From assembly GCA_033032865.1 (NCBI GenBank), contig JAWHQI010000049.1:372001-436000 (forward strand): DNA of 64,000 nt. Direction: 5' to 3'. The translations under genes and the position numbers were made by a program. This stretch comes from Dactylorhiza incarnata (Eukaryota; Streptophyta; Magnoliopsida; Asparagales; Orchidaceae). The notes under the pieces are model-generated. The model was not told the origin of the DNA, did not search any database, and saw only the letters and a list, made by a program, of their open reading frames with translations. Below, in pieces: positions 1 to 12,330 of this stretch; position 1 is the first letter of the stretch, and each line of letters opens with the position of its first letter.

Positions 1-822
1 TGCAACCTCTACCGGATCGTGACACGAAGAAGACGGGTCCATTGGAGAGTCGTGACAGCTCTCTCTACCCCGGACGTAGTTGCGGACCGAGCTTGGACGC
101 GGATTGACAACCCGGCGATTCCAACCGTGAATCTACAACGAGACTTCGGATTCGGTCGATTTCTTGCCTTATTCTTCTCTTTTTGATGTATATGTAGCTA
201 GATCTAATCATGATGATGAAGTGGCACTTGAATCAGTTATATTTACATATATATTTCATGTCTATGTGATTGTGTAATTTATCTATTTGAGTTGCTTGAG
301 GTGCGCCGCCGTCCATTTCCATCCCGCCGTCACGTTCGTGTGCCGCACTAGCAATTGCTAGTGGCGTGCTTGTCGAAGAGGTGCTTGCGACCCTCATTCC
401 ATTAGCCTACTCGTCCATCCGCCTACCAAAGCGTGGCATCGCGGCCCGTATTCCATCCCGCTTAACGAAGCAGCGCGCTCAAGGCCTGCATTGTTCGATT
501 CCGCTTGCCTACTCGTCCATCCGCCCTTGCGACGCAGCGCGCTCAAGGCCTGCCTAGTCTCCATCCCGCCAAGCGAAGCATTGCATAGCGGCATTGCATA
601 GGAGTAGTTGATAGCTTTTATTTTATTTTCCAAAAGCCAACCCAACTCCCCCGCATTCCATCCGATTTAAGGACTTCAATCTCAAGTCCTTCCTCGAAAC
701 CTAACTCCACCTTACTGTGTTCCGTGAGAGATTCGATACTCGGGGATTTACTCCTCGTTTTATATTACTTGAACGATCGGTACACTGCCGTTTCGTGTCG
801 CTGTCTTACTACCGCCTTTAGC
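1..822 (+). repeat. 5' LTR of element A (partial; 3' end deleted)
   Basis: This corresponds to the R/U5 side of the LTR. Compared with 4127-4948 there are only scattered substitutions. Homology stops at the CCTTTAGC near 815-822. The expected last ~23 bases of the LTR, ending in GCGCCATCA, are absent and internal-region sequence follows directly. The small ORFs in this stretch are not supported as genes. Confidence 0.85.
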
Positions 823-1528
823 CGAGCACTATTCCTCTCCCCATTGTGCATAATACACTCGTCCCTGATGACATTGTTGATGATGTGTCGCAAGAGGAGG
901 CGGTTGATCTTAGTATTGTGCCTACTCCTATGGAGGAGGACAACCTTCTAGGTGAAGAGGAGTTTTCCTCAGCACCGGTGGAGGAAGTCCAAATCCTAAG
1001 CTTGGCCACCGTTGATCCCGCCGAATCTTGTAGCATTGATGACAATGCAAACATTATTTTACTTCCCCAACCTAATGGGAGTGAGACCGGGACCACTCCC
1101 CGATTTTTGATTATTTATGTCATTCTTCTCTTTTATTTCCTGACCCCCCTTCTTCATCTGAGCCTGTGCAGGTTGAGTCTTCACAGGTACATCAGGAGGA
1201 CTTGGAGCATGATGCTCAAGTCAATGATGAGAGCATCCTCTCATGTGAGGAGGTTGATCCCCCCTCCATAGAGGAAGCTCCACTCGTTGCCTTCTCCTCC
1301 TGCGGACCTGCTATGGGCGATACCTTGCTGGGCAAGGATAGTTTTGGTGAGATGAGTGAGGACCAGGCCTCCTCCTCTTCTTACATTCTTTTCCCTCTAC
1401 CTGTGAGGAGCAGGTATTATTATTTAGGTAGAGGGGTGACTGCCTTATCTCCGTATCGGTACCAGCTACCGAAATGGATAATGGAGCAGTTACCTGTGCA
1501 TTTTCTTTTTCATAGGCCCATTAGCTAG
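823..1528 (+). pseudogene. Truncated, frameshifted remnant of the zinc-knuckle/LPVHF ORF (element A)
   Basis: The translation matches roughly the last half of the element B protein (46592-47830): an acidic stretch with SDDIVDDV- and MEEDNLLGEEEFSSAP-like segments (846-1100), then a Ser/Glu-rich part and the C-terminal motif EQLPVHFLFHRPIS before the stop at 1526-1528. The reading frame breaks near 1097-1100, where A has one base fewer than B in a C-rich run (CCACTCCCC against CCACTACCCC), so two frames are needed. The zinc-knuckle half has been removed by the deletion at 822/823. It is a dead copy; apparent starts inside it are only in-frame GTG codons. Confidence 0.8.
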
Positions 1529-3264
1529 AATCGTTTTAATTTAGAATAAGTCGTGCTGGCATGACAATAACCCCAGTAGTTATCTTTCTTTTCTGCATTT
1601 TTATTTCATCTGATCATGTTTAGTTAGTAATATTTCTTTTCAGTTTTCTATTTTCTTTTGTTTCTGCGGAGCTGACCCCTGCAGGTATCTTTTCTGGATG
1701 GCGGATGCTGCAGCTTCATTTTAGCTTACACGCCAATCTTCTGGTATGCTCATTTCTGAGCATTGGGTACTCTCTTTCCCTAGCTCTTTTCTGAATTTCA
1801 TAGATATATATTGTGTGTATTGTCTAGTTTAAGTCTGGGGGAGAGTAGTTTTGTTTACCCGCTCACGTGCACTATTGCACTGCATGCTAGAAGATTTCAT
1901 TTAAAATGTTTTGTTTATTTTCATTGCACACCACATCACCCACTTGAGCGCGTACTCATCTGTTTGCTTGCTCTGTTGTGAATTTAATTCTTCTGCTTAT
2001 TTGGGAAAGTCTAGGTGATGGCTTAGGACTATGTAGCAGAGTAAAATGTTGACTCTAGTAGTGCTCCTAGTCGAGTGCTCGGTTGCATAGAAATTCGTGT
2101 AGATTAGATTTCTCTTTATACTATGGTTTTATATTTTTCTCTATTAGTGTAAATGTTGTTTACTCTACTCAAATGGTGAATCCGGTGTGAATCAAACGGT
2201 AGCATAGGGATGTGTGTAAAAGATCGCTAGATTCGTATTGCTTGAGTCGGGAGAAAGGAGAATCTTTCTCGGTGGCTAGAACTTGCCCCAAGCGATTCTT
2301 GAAGCATGGGTATACGGTTAGTCAATTGTGTGAATGTGATATAGGACATCATTTTGGCCCGGTTGAGCCTTTGTGCCTACCCCTACCGCTATATCCTCGC
2401 TAGCCCAGTTGTGCCTACCCGTTCTTTGATTCAGCCCCACTTTTATTTCACCAAAGCCCAAAAGCCAATCCTAGTCGCACACCCAAATCTGAGCTTTAGC
2501 TGTTTATTATTTTCATGAGTTGGGTTGTTGATGTGGTAATATGTTTGTGAAGATGTGGATGTGTCCTTTTGTTTATTTGCTGAAAATGATAAGAAAAGAA
2601 AAAAAATGAGAAAAAGAAAAGAAGTTAAAAAGAAAGGAAAGAGAAGGAGTGTTTAATTGAAAATCTTTATGTATAGATTTATGTTTGGGAGTAGGCGGTG
2701 CACGCACCCATGCTGTTAAGTCCAAGTCTGGGGGTGTTGTGTACCCGTGTGTTTGTGTGGTGCATGAGGATAGTTTCCTGCATTAGCTCATTTGGGTTTA
2801 GTGCTTGAGCCGTTGTTTTTATCTTTGTTTAACCTCACCTAAACCCAAGCCTCATTTAAAACCTAAAGTCCTATTGATTCACGCATTTGAGTCAAACCAG
2901 TGCCGTGGAGAGAATGTGACCGGGCAAGCTTATGGTCACCGACACTGATGGATTTCAGTGGAGTTTTTCCCGCATCCCGATCTTGAGCAATGCTCATCTC
3001 AGCGTTTAGTTTACTTTCTCCGTATGCAAGACCGAATGATTCACCGTAGTTCACCATTTTGAGTAGTTGTAATATGCTTTTACTCTTTTAGAAATATAGA
3101 AACTGTTTATATAATCAGAAATCTTCTCTACTATTCTTCTTATGCATGTGAGCATGCGACTTCGCATGGTACTCTGTATTGTAGTTTTAAGCCATCTACT
3201 TTTCTTTCCCCGTTAGCTTAGAATTTGTTTGCTCGGGACGCGCAAACAGGTAAGTCTGGGGGTG
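1529..3264 (+). other. 3' noncoding internal region of element A with three polypurine-tract-like sites
   Basis: No ORF is supported here. The stretch aligns with 47831-49570 of element B. It carries three AAGTCTGGGGG-type tracts: 1831-1846, 2724-2738 and 3252-3264. The last lies directly against the 3' LTR and is the functional-position polypurine tract (PPT) that would prime plus-strand DNA. The upstream two are internal copies. Confidence 0.75.
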
Positions 3265-4971
3265 TGATGAGTCCTGATCATATACACTTTTATGGACTCA
3301 TCTGGGCCATTTATTTAGTCATTTCACCGCACTTTAGCCCTGTTATAGTTCATATTGATCAGTCTATGCTAGGTGCACTTCTAGGCCCATTCTGGTGTAA
3401 TTTCGTATCTATCTTTGTTATTAGTTTTCTTGCGATGTTAAGTCCCACTTTCAGTGGCTAGACTGGTGTCGTACGCTGGAACAGGTGTCGTGCAGGTGTT
3501 TCCGGTACAATTCTGTACAGGAACACTGCGCACGATCACCGGTTCTAATGCGCACGACCACTGGTCGTGCGCCGCTGATCATGCGCACTTAACCTTATTT
3601 GCTGAGTTCTGTTTCAAGCAGTGCGCACGACCATCTACGATTGTGCGCACGACCACCGGTCGTGCGCCACTGTTCGTGCGCACTTATCATCAATTTTATG
3701 AGTTCTGTTTCGGCTAGTGCGCACGACCACCTACGATTGTGCGCACGACCACCGGTCGTGCGCCACTGGTCGTGCGAACATGTTATTTTATAATTTCTGC
3801 CTTTGCAGGTTCCGTCCAGGCAGAGCGCACGATCACCGGATTCTAGTGCGCACGACCACTGGTCGTGCGCCAATGACCGTGCGCACTGTTTATTCCAGCG
3901 CCTATAAAATGACTTGCTCGCGAATTAGGTCGGGGATCCGCATTTTTCCGCCGTTTCTTGCGCAGTTCCGCCCAGTTTCGCCCCTCCATTGTCGCCCACC
4001 ATCTAGAGGTGCTCCGGGCTTGTTCTTCACGCCAATCTTGAGCCGGAGTTTCCTCTCGGCCTCCTCCTTCATCCAAGAGCTTCAAAGAGAGATCTAGCCG
4101 CCATCTCCATCGAGCAAGAGGAAGTTTGCAACCTCTACCGGATCGTGACACGAAGAAGACGGGTCCATTGGAGAGTCGTGACAGCTCTCTCAACCCCGGA
4201 CGTAGTTGCGGACCGAGCTTGGACGCGGATTGACAACCCGGCGATTCCAACCGTGAATCTACAATGAGACTTCAGATTCGGTCGATTTCTTGCCTTATTA
4301 TTCTCTTTTTGATGTATATGTAGCTAGATCTAATCATGATGATGAAGTGGCACTTGAATCAGTTATATTTACATATATATTTCATGTCTATATGATTGTG
4401 TAATTTATCTATTTGAGTTGCTTGAGGTGCGCCGCCGTCCATTTCCATCCCGCCGTCACGTTCGTGTGCCGCACTAGCAATTGCTAGTGGCGTGCTTGTC
4501 GAAGAGGTGCTTGCGACCCTCATTCCATTAGCCTACTCGTCCATCCGCCTACCGAAGCGTGGCATCGCGGCCCGTATTCCATCCCGCCTAACGAAGCAGC
4601 GTGCTCAAGGCCTGCATTGTTCGATTCCGCTTGCCTACTCGTCCATCCGCCCTTGCGACGCAGCGCGCTCAAGGCCTGCCTAGTCTCCATCCCGCCAAGC
4701 GAAGCATTGCATAGCGGCATTGCATTTGAGTAGTTGATAGCTTTTATTTTATTTTCCAAAAGCCAACCCAACTCCCCCGCATTCCATCCGATTTAAGGAC
4801 TTCAATCTCAAGTCCTTCCTCGAAACCTAACTCCACCTTACTGTGTTCCTTGAGAAATTCGATACTCGGGGATTTACTCCTCGTTTTATATTACTTGAAC
4901 GATCGGTACACTGCCGTTTCGTGTCGCTGTCTTACTACCGCCTTTAGCGGTGTGTGAGACTTGCGCCATCA
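3265..4971 (+). repeat. 3' LTR of element A
   Basis: It begins TGATGAGTCC immediately after the PPT and ends GCCATCA, giving TGATG/CATCA terminal inverted repeats. It is about 1.7 kb and similar to the element B LTRs at 44749-46376 and 49571-51194. The U3 contains a palindrome array and TATA box, annotated separately. It is followed directly by unrelated repeat sequence at 4972. Confidence 0.88.
3527..3910 (+). promoter_or_regulatory. U3 palindrome array and TATA box, element A 3' LTR
   Basis: Four blocks carry GCGCACGACCA-(C)-TGGTCGTGCGC-type palindromes or variants (about 3529-3590, 3618-3683, 3715-3779 and 3823-3886). Arms are up to 11 bp with a 1-base centre. A TATA box, CCTATAAAATG, follows at about 3901-3911. 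The order of array then TATA is that of a plant promoter with upstream elements. The arrays recur in element B and, with a different core, in C and G. Confidence 0.7.
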
Positions 4972-6387
4972 CCCAAATCAGGGAGAGGGGGTCTTACTGC
5001 CCATGACGGCCACTTAGCTCTTCCTGGGTGGCAGCGACCCACCCTCTCAAGCACTGAGTGGTCGCCTTGTCAGGCACAAGAATCATCACATCACATCAGA
5101 GTCACATAGCGGAAGCATAAGTAAGGGAAATAGACAAAGCAACAACTATATATATATATATAACGAAAGGGTTGTAGCCCATTGTCTACATAAACTGCCC
5201 CGTGGGCTACAAATAACTAGAACAAAACACTCTTTATTTAGCCATATACTCTAGTACTCAGGTTACGGAATACAGGGGGCGAGGCTGGAGTTTCCGATTG
5301 GGCAATCTCGAGGGCCGGTAACTCATCCTGCAGTGCGGGGTCTTCGCGATGTCCCATCTCCTGTGAATGGTTATAAGAATAACCATTAGTCATATAGCTA
5401 AGTGAAAAACACATTCCCTCCTTGGATCTGTATCCTGGGGGCAGGTTTAAATTCCTGAAATAGTTAGCCGAAGTAAGGAAAGGGTTAGCAGCAGGGACAT
5501 ATATATTAATATAGGTCCTTCAAGCGATATTATTAGTTAAATAAAGGGGAGTGCGCAGCTTATAACAATATTAGTAATCTTATCTTGCACACACACAACA
5601 TATATTCAAACCTGCTACACAAGACCCTGTGTCGACATAGTTTGGACTGCTTCTCATCCAGCAGGGTAGCGAACCCCATGGGACTCACCTATATGGCCGT
5701 CGGTGATAATGGCCAGTCCTACCACTTCTAAGCATAGTTGTACCGTATCACCCAGGCCCTCTCGTACAATTTGATGTACTACTTGGATGTGAGCGACATC
5801 CGGCGATTCCGGTAATTAGGCCGACCAGTGGAGGCAATTCAGCGGGTACGAAGTGGTGATAACCCGCGGTGCACATATCCCTATCGCCATGAGTCGTCAT
5901 CTCTCCCACATCGGTACGAATGGTCTGTGGGCGTGACCGACCCGCCACTTTCACAACAACCAATTTATAAACATCTTAAAAGAGAACAAGTACTTCAGGT
6001 CCACCGTGACTTTCTTGACTCAACCGATTACTCAACTTTTGGCCGGGAGACGCAGCGGGAGTGGGGCACCTTATTTGGGGCTAACCCTGGAGGAGGTACT
6101 CAACTCTTGGTTATCCCCAACTAAGGCCTCATAGAAACACGGAAAGAACTGCTTGCTAGCGCAGGACCTGTGTTAGCACTATAAGTCTATTGTGGTGTAA
6201 CATAAACTACAACATTGAGTAATAAGGCATTTAACGGAAGGGAAGGCCGAAAGCAGGGGCCGAAATAACTGGACCAGTGTGAAACTGGAGTATTGAAAGA
6301 ATCAACAGAAAGCAGTAGATACATGACCAGTACGAGACTGGAGTATTGAAAAGATTAAACCAAAAGCAGTAAATACAGGACTAGTAC
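4972..6387. repeat. Unclassified repeat flanking element D (left half)
   Basis: No ORF is supported; predicted ORFs at 5748-6124 overlap on both strands and match no family I recognise. The GC-rich, low-coding text resembles, in reverse orientation, the 3' untranslated part of Tekay-like gypsy elements such as the one at 10795-11660, but this is a weak impression. Its right end (about 6250-6387) holds degenerate copies of a 54-bp tandem repeat that resumes at 17881, proving that 4972-6387 and 17881 onward were once contiguous. Confidence 0.5.
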
Positions 6388-7301
6388 TGTAACATCCCGA
6401 TTTTGGCACTAGGGGCCTAGAAGAGCCATGCGAACCATTGAGGAGTTTAAACCATTTTTTTTAACAGTTTCATGACCTAACTTCGGATTATGAATTAAAC
6501 TGCGACGTCACAGCATGTACTTCATGCAAATTAGCCTAAAATTGGGGTTCACCTGTGACAATATTACTACAGACTCAACGACGTACGTTTTCATTCCATC
6601 CCGATGTAATTGACGCAATTAACTGATCTTGGCAAATTGGGCGATGGGGCGAGACTGACACGAATGCTTAAGCTGTTGAGCCCAAATTAACCCATACAAT
6701 TGTTTGACTCGTATTATTGAAATAAATTATTGCCCCCCCCACCCCCGTCCAGACCGAGCATGGTGATAATTAAGGAAATTTGGACGAAACGGGTCATTTT
6801 CAGTAACGCGGTGAATTAAGTAATTATCTGCATAGATGGATTCGAAAACCTGCCTTAGTTAAGTTAATTAGTTTGAATGACCGACGCAATCTCAACAAAC
6901 TCCATCGTACATTTATATGAGAATTATATAATGAATACACACACATACATATTGATTATATAGGTTTGTATATATGTAGGAAAGTTTTTATAATGCATGT
7001 ATACTTGTACGGTGTCAGATTTACATATATATATATAAATGTATGTATAAAATATTTATAAAATATGTATATATATAATTATACATATAAATCTAAACAT
7101 CCACGTATATATGTATATATATATAGCCAAACCTTTCTCAACTTATCCTAAAATAACACACTTTTATATGTATATATATATTCACATATATTTATTTATA
7201 TAAGTTATATGAGAGTTTAATAGATTATAGAGAGAGAGAGAGGGGCTGACCGGCTAAAATTAAAGAGAGAGAGAGAGAGGGGCTTGACCGGATAAAATTA
7301 A

Positions 7302-7338
<37 letters not shown>

Positions 7339-9360
7339 GGGTATCAAAAAAAAAAGAGAAGGGGGCGGAAACTTCATGGCTGGGCGGAAATGGCGAGGCA
7401 GGGGCGGAAATGGCGAGGTATCGACACTCTTAAAGAATCGCAGGATTGGCCTCCCTTACGAGGGCTTCTTCCTCCTTCGCTACTCCCCTCTCTGCTCTCG
7501 CCGCCCAGGAATCCCCCTCCTTCTCTCGGCAGAACTGCTGCCCCCCTTTCCCCTTCCCCGTCAGCCTCCGGTAAACCATCAAGAGCCTGCAACACACGAA
7601 ATTTTGAGTCGTCCTAGCCCTAACTGAGAGAGTGAGAGTTCGGTGGAGACAAAGAAGGAGCACCACTTAGGCTTGGAAGAAGAAAACCATGGCGACACGT
7701 CGAAATACTCGCCTGCGAGCGCGAGCTCAGGCATGTCCGACATTCTCTTCCTCCTTGTTAGATCTTAGATCTGTTAGAGGATGCAAATATGCTCTATGGA
7801 GCAAGATCTATAAATGGATTACGGACATTGCGATATCTGAAATCTCCTCTTTATATTCATGGAGATCTGTCCTTCCTGGACATACGTTTTCGATGCAGTT
7901 TTCTGTATTTTAAAAGAGAGAACCTTCTGATGTTTATTAGTCCCACTTCTGTACAGATTTAGGAGAAGTACTCAACATAAATGTTGTAGCCTGTCCTCTT
8001 AGCTTTCTTTTGATATATTATACAAAATTTTTGGGCAATCCTATCACCCTAGGCAGAAGTTTTAGTGAGGCTAGTCTAAATATGGATCCAGCCATCTTAT
8101 TGTTAGTTTGTAATGAATGGGACTTCGCCATGACCCGAGACTATGGGTATAGCTGAGTTATACATAAACACTCATAGACTAGAAGTTTTAGAATTTTAGG
8201 ACTTGCGCATGTTGAGTAATATCACATGCAAGTTTACACATAAGATGACTAGTAGAGTTATTTCTTTTAAGGACTCAATTATGAGTTAATGTAGAGGTTC
8301 TACATACACGACCCCAGAAATCATGGGGCTTTTGTTGGTAAAGAAAAGAGACAACATTGATTTAAGTCTCATACTTTATGAGGAGCTATTCAAAATTAAG
8401 ACTTGACGGTAGTGTTTGCACTACGTGGGTTTTATATAAGAAAGTTTTTGCAAAAATACATTGCATGAGTAGGGATTTTATTTTTTTGGACAATGACTTG
8501 CACATGATATTGATCGAACTTTTGGTTAAATAAGGGTTAATGAATTTCACAAGGTCTCGATTTTAACTAATTAATGAGAGGTTTTTGCATACTTGACATT
8601 GAGTCCCAATAATTGGAAATCTACAATCCTTTTTGTTGGATGAGCTCATGACTCCGTCAACATGAAATCAATTTACTTTTACTATACTATTCTCAGATTT
8701 TCAAAGTAGAAGGCTTAAATTAAACATGCGTGCATACCCATAATTAAAGAATTTGTCGGACGAGTTAGCTTCCATGAAATTGAATTATTCCACCATTAAA
8801 TCCTTCCGGATGAGGTGAAATTAATCCTTTTGTTTTAGCTTTTTCCCAGATTTTTACACTACATGCTTTAGGTTTACAAATACAACGTGACACATGATTT
8901 TTATTATATGTGTGTGAGTGTACATATGTTGAACCTAGTATTCAAATGGCAAAGTAATTGGGGCTGTTATGAGTTGTAAAACGCATAGGGAGCATGGATA
9001 TCAACTTGTGCGAGCGAGTTACAAATGCTCCCAAAACCTGCAATTCCTGTTTTAGTTAAAAACTGCAGCAAACCTTCTTTTTGATATTTAGGCTTTATTT
9101 GGTTATAATCACCTTATGAACCCTTCATCATTAATGTAAGTAATGTTTTTACCTTTCCAAATTGTACTTGTACATAATTTTTGGAGTTCGTTTGATGGGT
9201 CAAAACCCCATTTTTGTACTGCCTTTTTCTGAATTCTACTATTGCTTAAAAACTGCAGCAAACCTTCTTTTTGATATTTAGGCATTATTTGGTAGTAATC
9301 ATCTTATGAACCCTTCATCATTAATGTAGGTAATGTTTTTACCTTTCCAAATTGTCCTTC
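6388..9360 (+). repeat. 5' LTR of element D (truncated)
   Basis: It aligns with 12997 onward until the second unit of the ~189-bp tandem repeat, where homology stops abruptly at CCAAATTGT (about 9358). The remaining ~1.2 kb of LTR, present in the 3' copy (16620-17875), is missing. It contains long (AG)n tracts at about 7222-7336 and AT-rich sequence at 6900-7200. Confidence 0.75.
7689..7913 (+). CDS. Small basic ORF inside D LTR (possible 5' gag-like leader exon)
   Basis: A 74-codon ORF begins at an ATG in good plant context (AAACCATGG) after a GC/pyrimidine-rich leader. Its N-terminus, MATRRNTRLRARAQA, is Arg-rich and vaguely like the first residues of chromovirus Gag proteins; the rest matches nothing I know. 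In the other LTR the same ATG (14310) is kept, but a 2-bp deletion downstream shifts the frame. It may be a chance ORF in the transcribed leader. Confidence is low. Confidence 0.2.
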   Translation: MATRRNTRLRARAQACPTFSSSLLDLRSVRGCKYALWSKIYKWITDIAISEISSLYSWRSVLPGHTFSMQFSVF

Positions 9361-10794
9361 AGCTAGTGCTAAAAACAGAAATTCTCTTATGTCCAGTCTA
9401 TTTTAAATGAGTGGTTCAGAGGAACCACTTCAGCGGAAGCAGTGGTGGACCGTTTAATTATCAAGACAATGTTTTGACACAACTCTACCCTAGACCTATT
9501 CCTCTTTGTCTTATTGAGGATGACATATCTCCCTCCCAGTTTTATAAAATTTCACCTACGTCATCAAAATTAGTACTTCACTAAGGTGATTCGAGTAAAT
9601 GAGAACTATAATGGATAAATTTCATATAATAGTTTAAGTAATTCCATATTAGCATACTTAAAGGGCTTCAAACAAGATGATTGTTCATAAGTAAATCATC
9701 AAATGTTCCTCAAAAATCAAGATTTTAGTGGATTTTCACTAGAAAATCAGTTATCTGAAGCTCGTCATTAACCACATAGAAGGTGGTTGGGAAATCAAGC
9801 TTTGAATGTGACACAACTTGATTCGACCGGAGTCATTGGCTCATGGAAAAATAAGGCTGAAAACTACCTTATGTGTTTTACGTTAGATGTTAAAACACAA
9901 ATTATAGCTCATAGTTATGAGGTTTACCATATCCCTATCACATGTATTACCACAGCCCGTAGGTTTTTTCAAGACATTATGGTCTGAATCATGAAATAAG
10001 TTTTATATGATTATATTAGACCAATTGGACTTTTTGCATAGATGAGATTCCCTTTTGCAAGTTCTAGAATAATTATGGAACTTTTCATAAATCATGTTTG
10101 AATGGGGATGGTGTTCCCTAGTGGAGGAAATAAGGAAAGATAAGTCTCTAAGGAGATCGTTTGTCAATAAAGAGATCTAATTCCCTTTGAAAAACAGAGA
10201 CATTTTAGTAAGACTTTTTAGAATTTTTCCCAAACTTAGGAAATGATCTAATTAAGGAAAACTAATAGTAAACCCCTAAAGGATTTAAAGGATCAAATGA
10301 ACAGGCATGTATCATGATCGGTTTTAGAATCACGACATTAGTAGAGAACTCCATGATTATGGTATTCACAAAGGTTGCAATCTGTATTAGAGGGTGATTT
10401 GGATTATTAAGAAGATTACTCAACAATAATGGTTAATGAAAATCATTCATAAAATAGTTTTGATGTTAGGATCTCATAGTAATTCTTAGGAAATATATTT
10501 TGGGAAATGGATAATACTCATAATCCAAGTGTCATTAGCCCAATATTTTTGATAAATACATTTAGAGGACAAATATTCATTTGAAAACTTTGGGTTTATG
10601 CCTCTAAACTCTTCGGTGATCTTATAACAAAGACCTTTGGGAGTTCATATTTCAAAATTGGAATTATAGTGAGAAAATATTATAATCACTCAAGCTTTGA
10701 AGACGCTAACATCGGGAAGTTAAAGATCCTTGAAGTTTATAATGATACACGATGATCATTGAATATTAGAATTTTTAAAGATCAATGAAGGAAA

Positions 10795-11660
10795 TCTGTG
10801 GCGGGTCTCCGGTACGGTCTTGCCGTCACACCGGCGGACGTACGTTGGCTCAGGCGGGTGGTAGTGGTTAAAGGATTGGCTTAGTTGATGAAGTGGAGAA
10901 GCCTACTCCCTGGAAACCCTACGCTTGGCCTTTCTAAGTCTGATGCGCAGCAAAAAGTACGACTAGTCCGCCCACGCATGGGTTTCGGAGGGGGTACGGA
11001 GAGGTCTAGGCCTGGTAGTGTGTATACCCGCCTAGAAGTGGGGTAGCCCGACCCACTGTCACTACGGCCATGGTAGTGAGACCCGAGGTGATAGCTACAC
11101 CTTGAATAAGAGGGAACTTACAAGGTCTGCACATACAGAGTCGGGTGTGTGAGTTGCATTTTCAAACTTTTGGCATGGCAATATCGGATGCATATATGGG
11201 CCGGTGAGCGGTTGGCTCATGGTCGCTTAAACAATATAGCATAGGTACCTAGAAAGTTGTAGGCTCAGTTTTTCATACATAAATTGCATTGCATGAATTT
11301 TGTGGAGGGTCTTCGGTATGGTCAGGGCTGGCACACCGGCGGACATACGTTGACTCAGGCGAGTGATGAGGGTTAGGGATCTGGCTTAGTTGATGATGTG
11401 GAGAAGCTACCGTCCCTAAACTCATACTTGGCCTATCTAAGTCTAACGCGCAGCAAAAAGCATGACTAGTCCGCCCACACGTGGGTCTCGGAGGGAGTGT
11501 GGATAGGTCAAGGCCTGGTAGTGTGTGTACCCACCTAGAAGTGGGGGAGCCCGACCCACTGTCACTACGGCCACGGTAGTGAGACCCTGGGTGATAGCAA
11601 CACCTTGAACAATGGGGAACTAACAAGGTCTATATGTGCAGAGTAGTGTGCGTGAGTTGC
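10795..11660 (+). repeat. Two imperfect direct repeats of ~350 bp in element D
   Basis: 10795-11140 and about 11298-11650 share long matching stretches (for example CACACCGGCGGAC, GACTAGTCCGCCCAC, CCCGACCCACTGTCACTACGG) in the same order and orientation. They are GC-richer than their surroundings and noncoding. They look like an old internal duplication. Confidence 0.7.
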
Positions 11661-11680
11661 ACTTGCATGTTCATGGCATA

Positions 11681-12330
11681 CATACATATCATACCCTCCA
11701 TCATATGAATCGGTATGGGACTCTTCATATGATCAGGACGTTCGGGGCGGACCCCTTAACTTATATGTCTACCTGAGACATTCATATAAGTTAAGGTTTT
11801 CTTTATGCTTTTATATACCTTGCTATGCCATTGTTTACATATACATAATCATGACATACATATCATACCCTCTATCATATGAATCGATATGGGACTCTTC
11901 ATATGATCAGGACGTTTAGGCGGACCCCTTAACTTATATGTCTACCTGAGACATTCATATAAGTTAAGGTTTTCTTTATGCTTTTATATACCTTGCTATG
12001 CCATTGTTTACATATACATAATCATGACATACATATCATACCCTCTATCATATGAATCGATATGAGACTCTTCATATGATCAGGACGTTTAGGCGGACCC
12101 CTTAACTTATATGTCTACCTGAGACATTCATATAAGTTAAGGTTTTCTTTATGCTTTTATATACCTTGCTATGCCATTGTTTACATATACATAATCATGA
12201 CATACATATCATACCCTCTATCATATGAATCGATATGGGACTCTTCATATGATCAGGACGTTTAGGCGGACCCCTTAACTTATATGTCTACATAGACATT
12301 CATATAAGTTAAGGGTTTCTTTATGCTATT
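11681..12330 (+). repeat. 173-bp tandem repeat, ~3.7 copies, each with two hairpins
   Basis: Unit starts are at 11681, 11855, 12028 and 12201, almost exactly 173 bp apart. Each unit carries two inverted repeats: TCATATGAA...TTCATATGA (first copy 11701-11732) and CCTTAACTTATATG...CATATAAGTTAAGG (first copy 11754-11796, a perfect 14-bp stem). Later units are nearly identical to one another, indicating recent expansion. Confidence 0.9.

Larger units (their letters stand above)
1..4971 (+). mobile_element. Element A: non-autonomous Athila-like LTR retrotransposon, 5' end cut by window
   Basis: Bases 1-822 match 4127-4948 almost base for base, so the window opens inside a 5' LTR and 3265-4971 is the 3' LTR. 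The LTR starts TGATGAGTCC and ends GCGCCATCA. The internal region (823-3264) aligns with element B at 44749-56877, which keeps the PBS and full ORF that A has lost. No protease, RT or integrase is present, so any movement would depend on another element, probably Athila-like. The TSD cannot be tested because the left end lies outside the window. Confidence 0.85.

Noticed and set aside
4972..6387. DNA transposon or host gene
   Set aside because: No terminal inverted repeats, transposase motif or exon structure could be identified. Left as unclassified repeat.
11681..12330. CRISPR-like array
   Set aside because: The whole 173-bp unit repeats, with no unique spacers. It is an ordinary tandem repeat in a plant retroelement.
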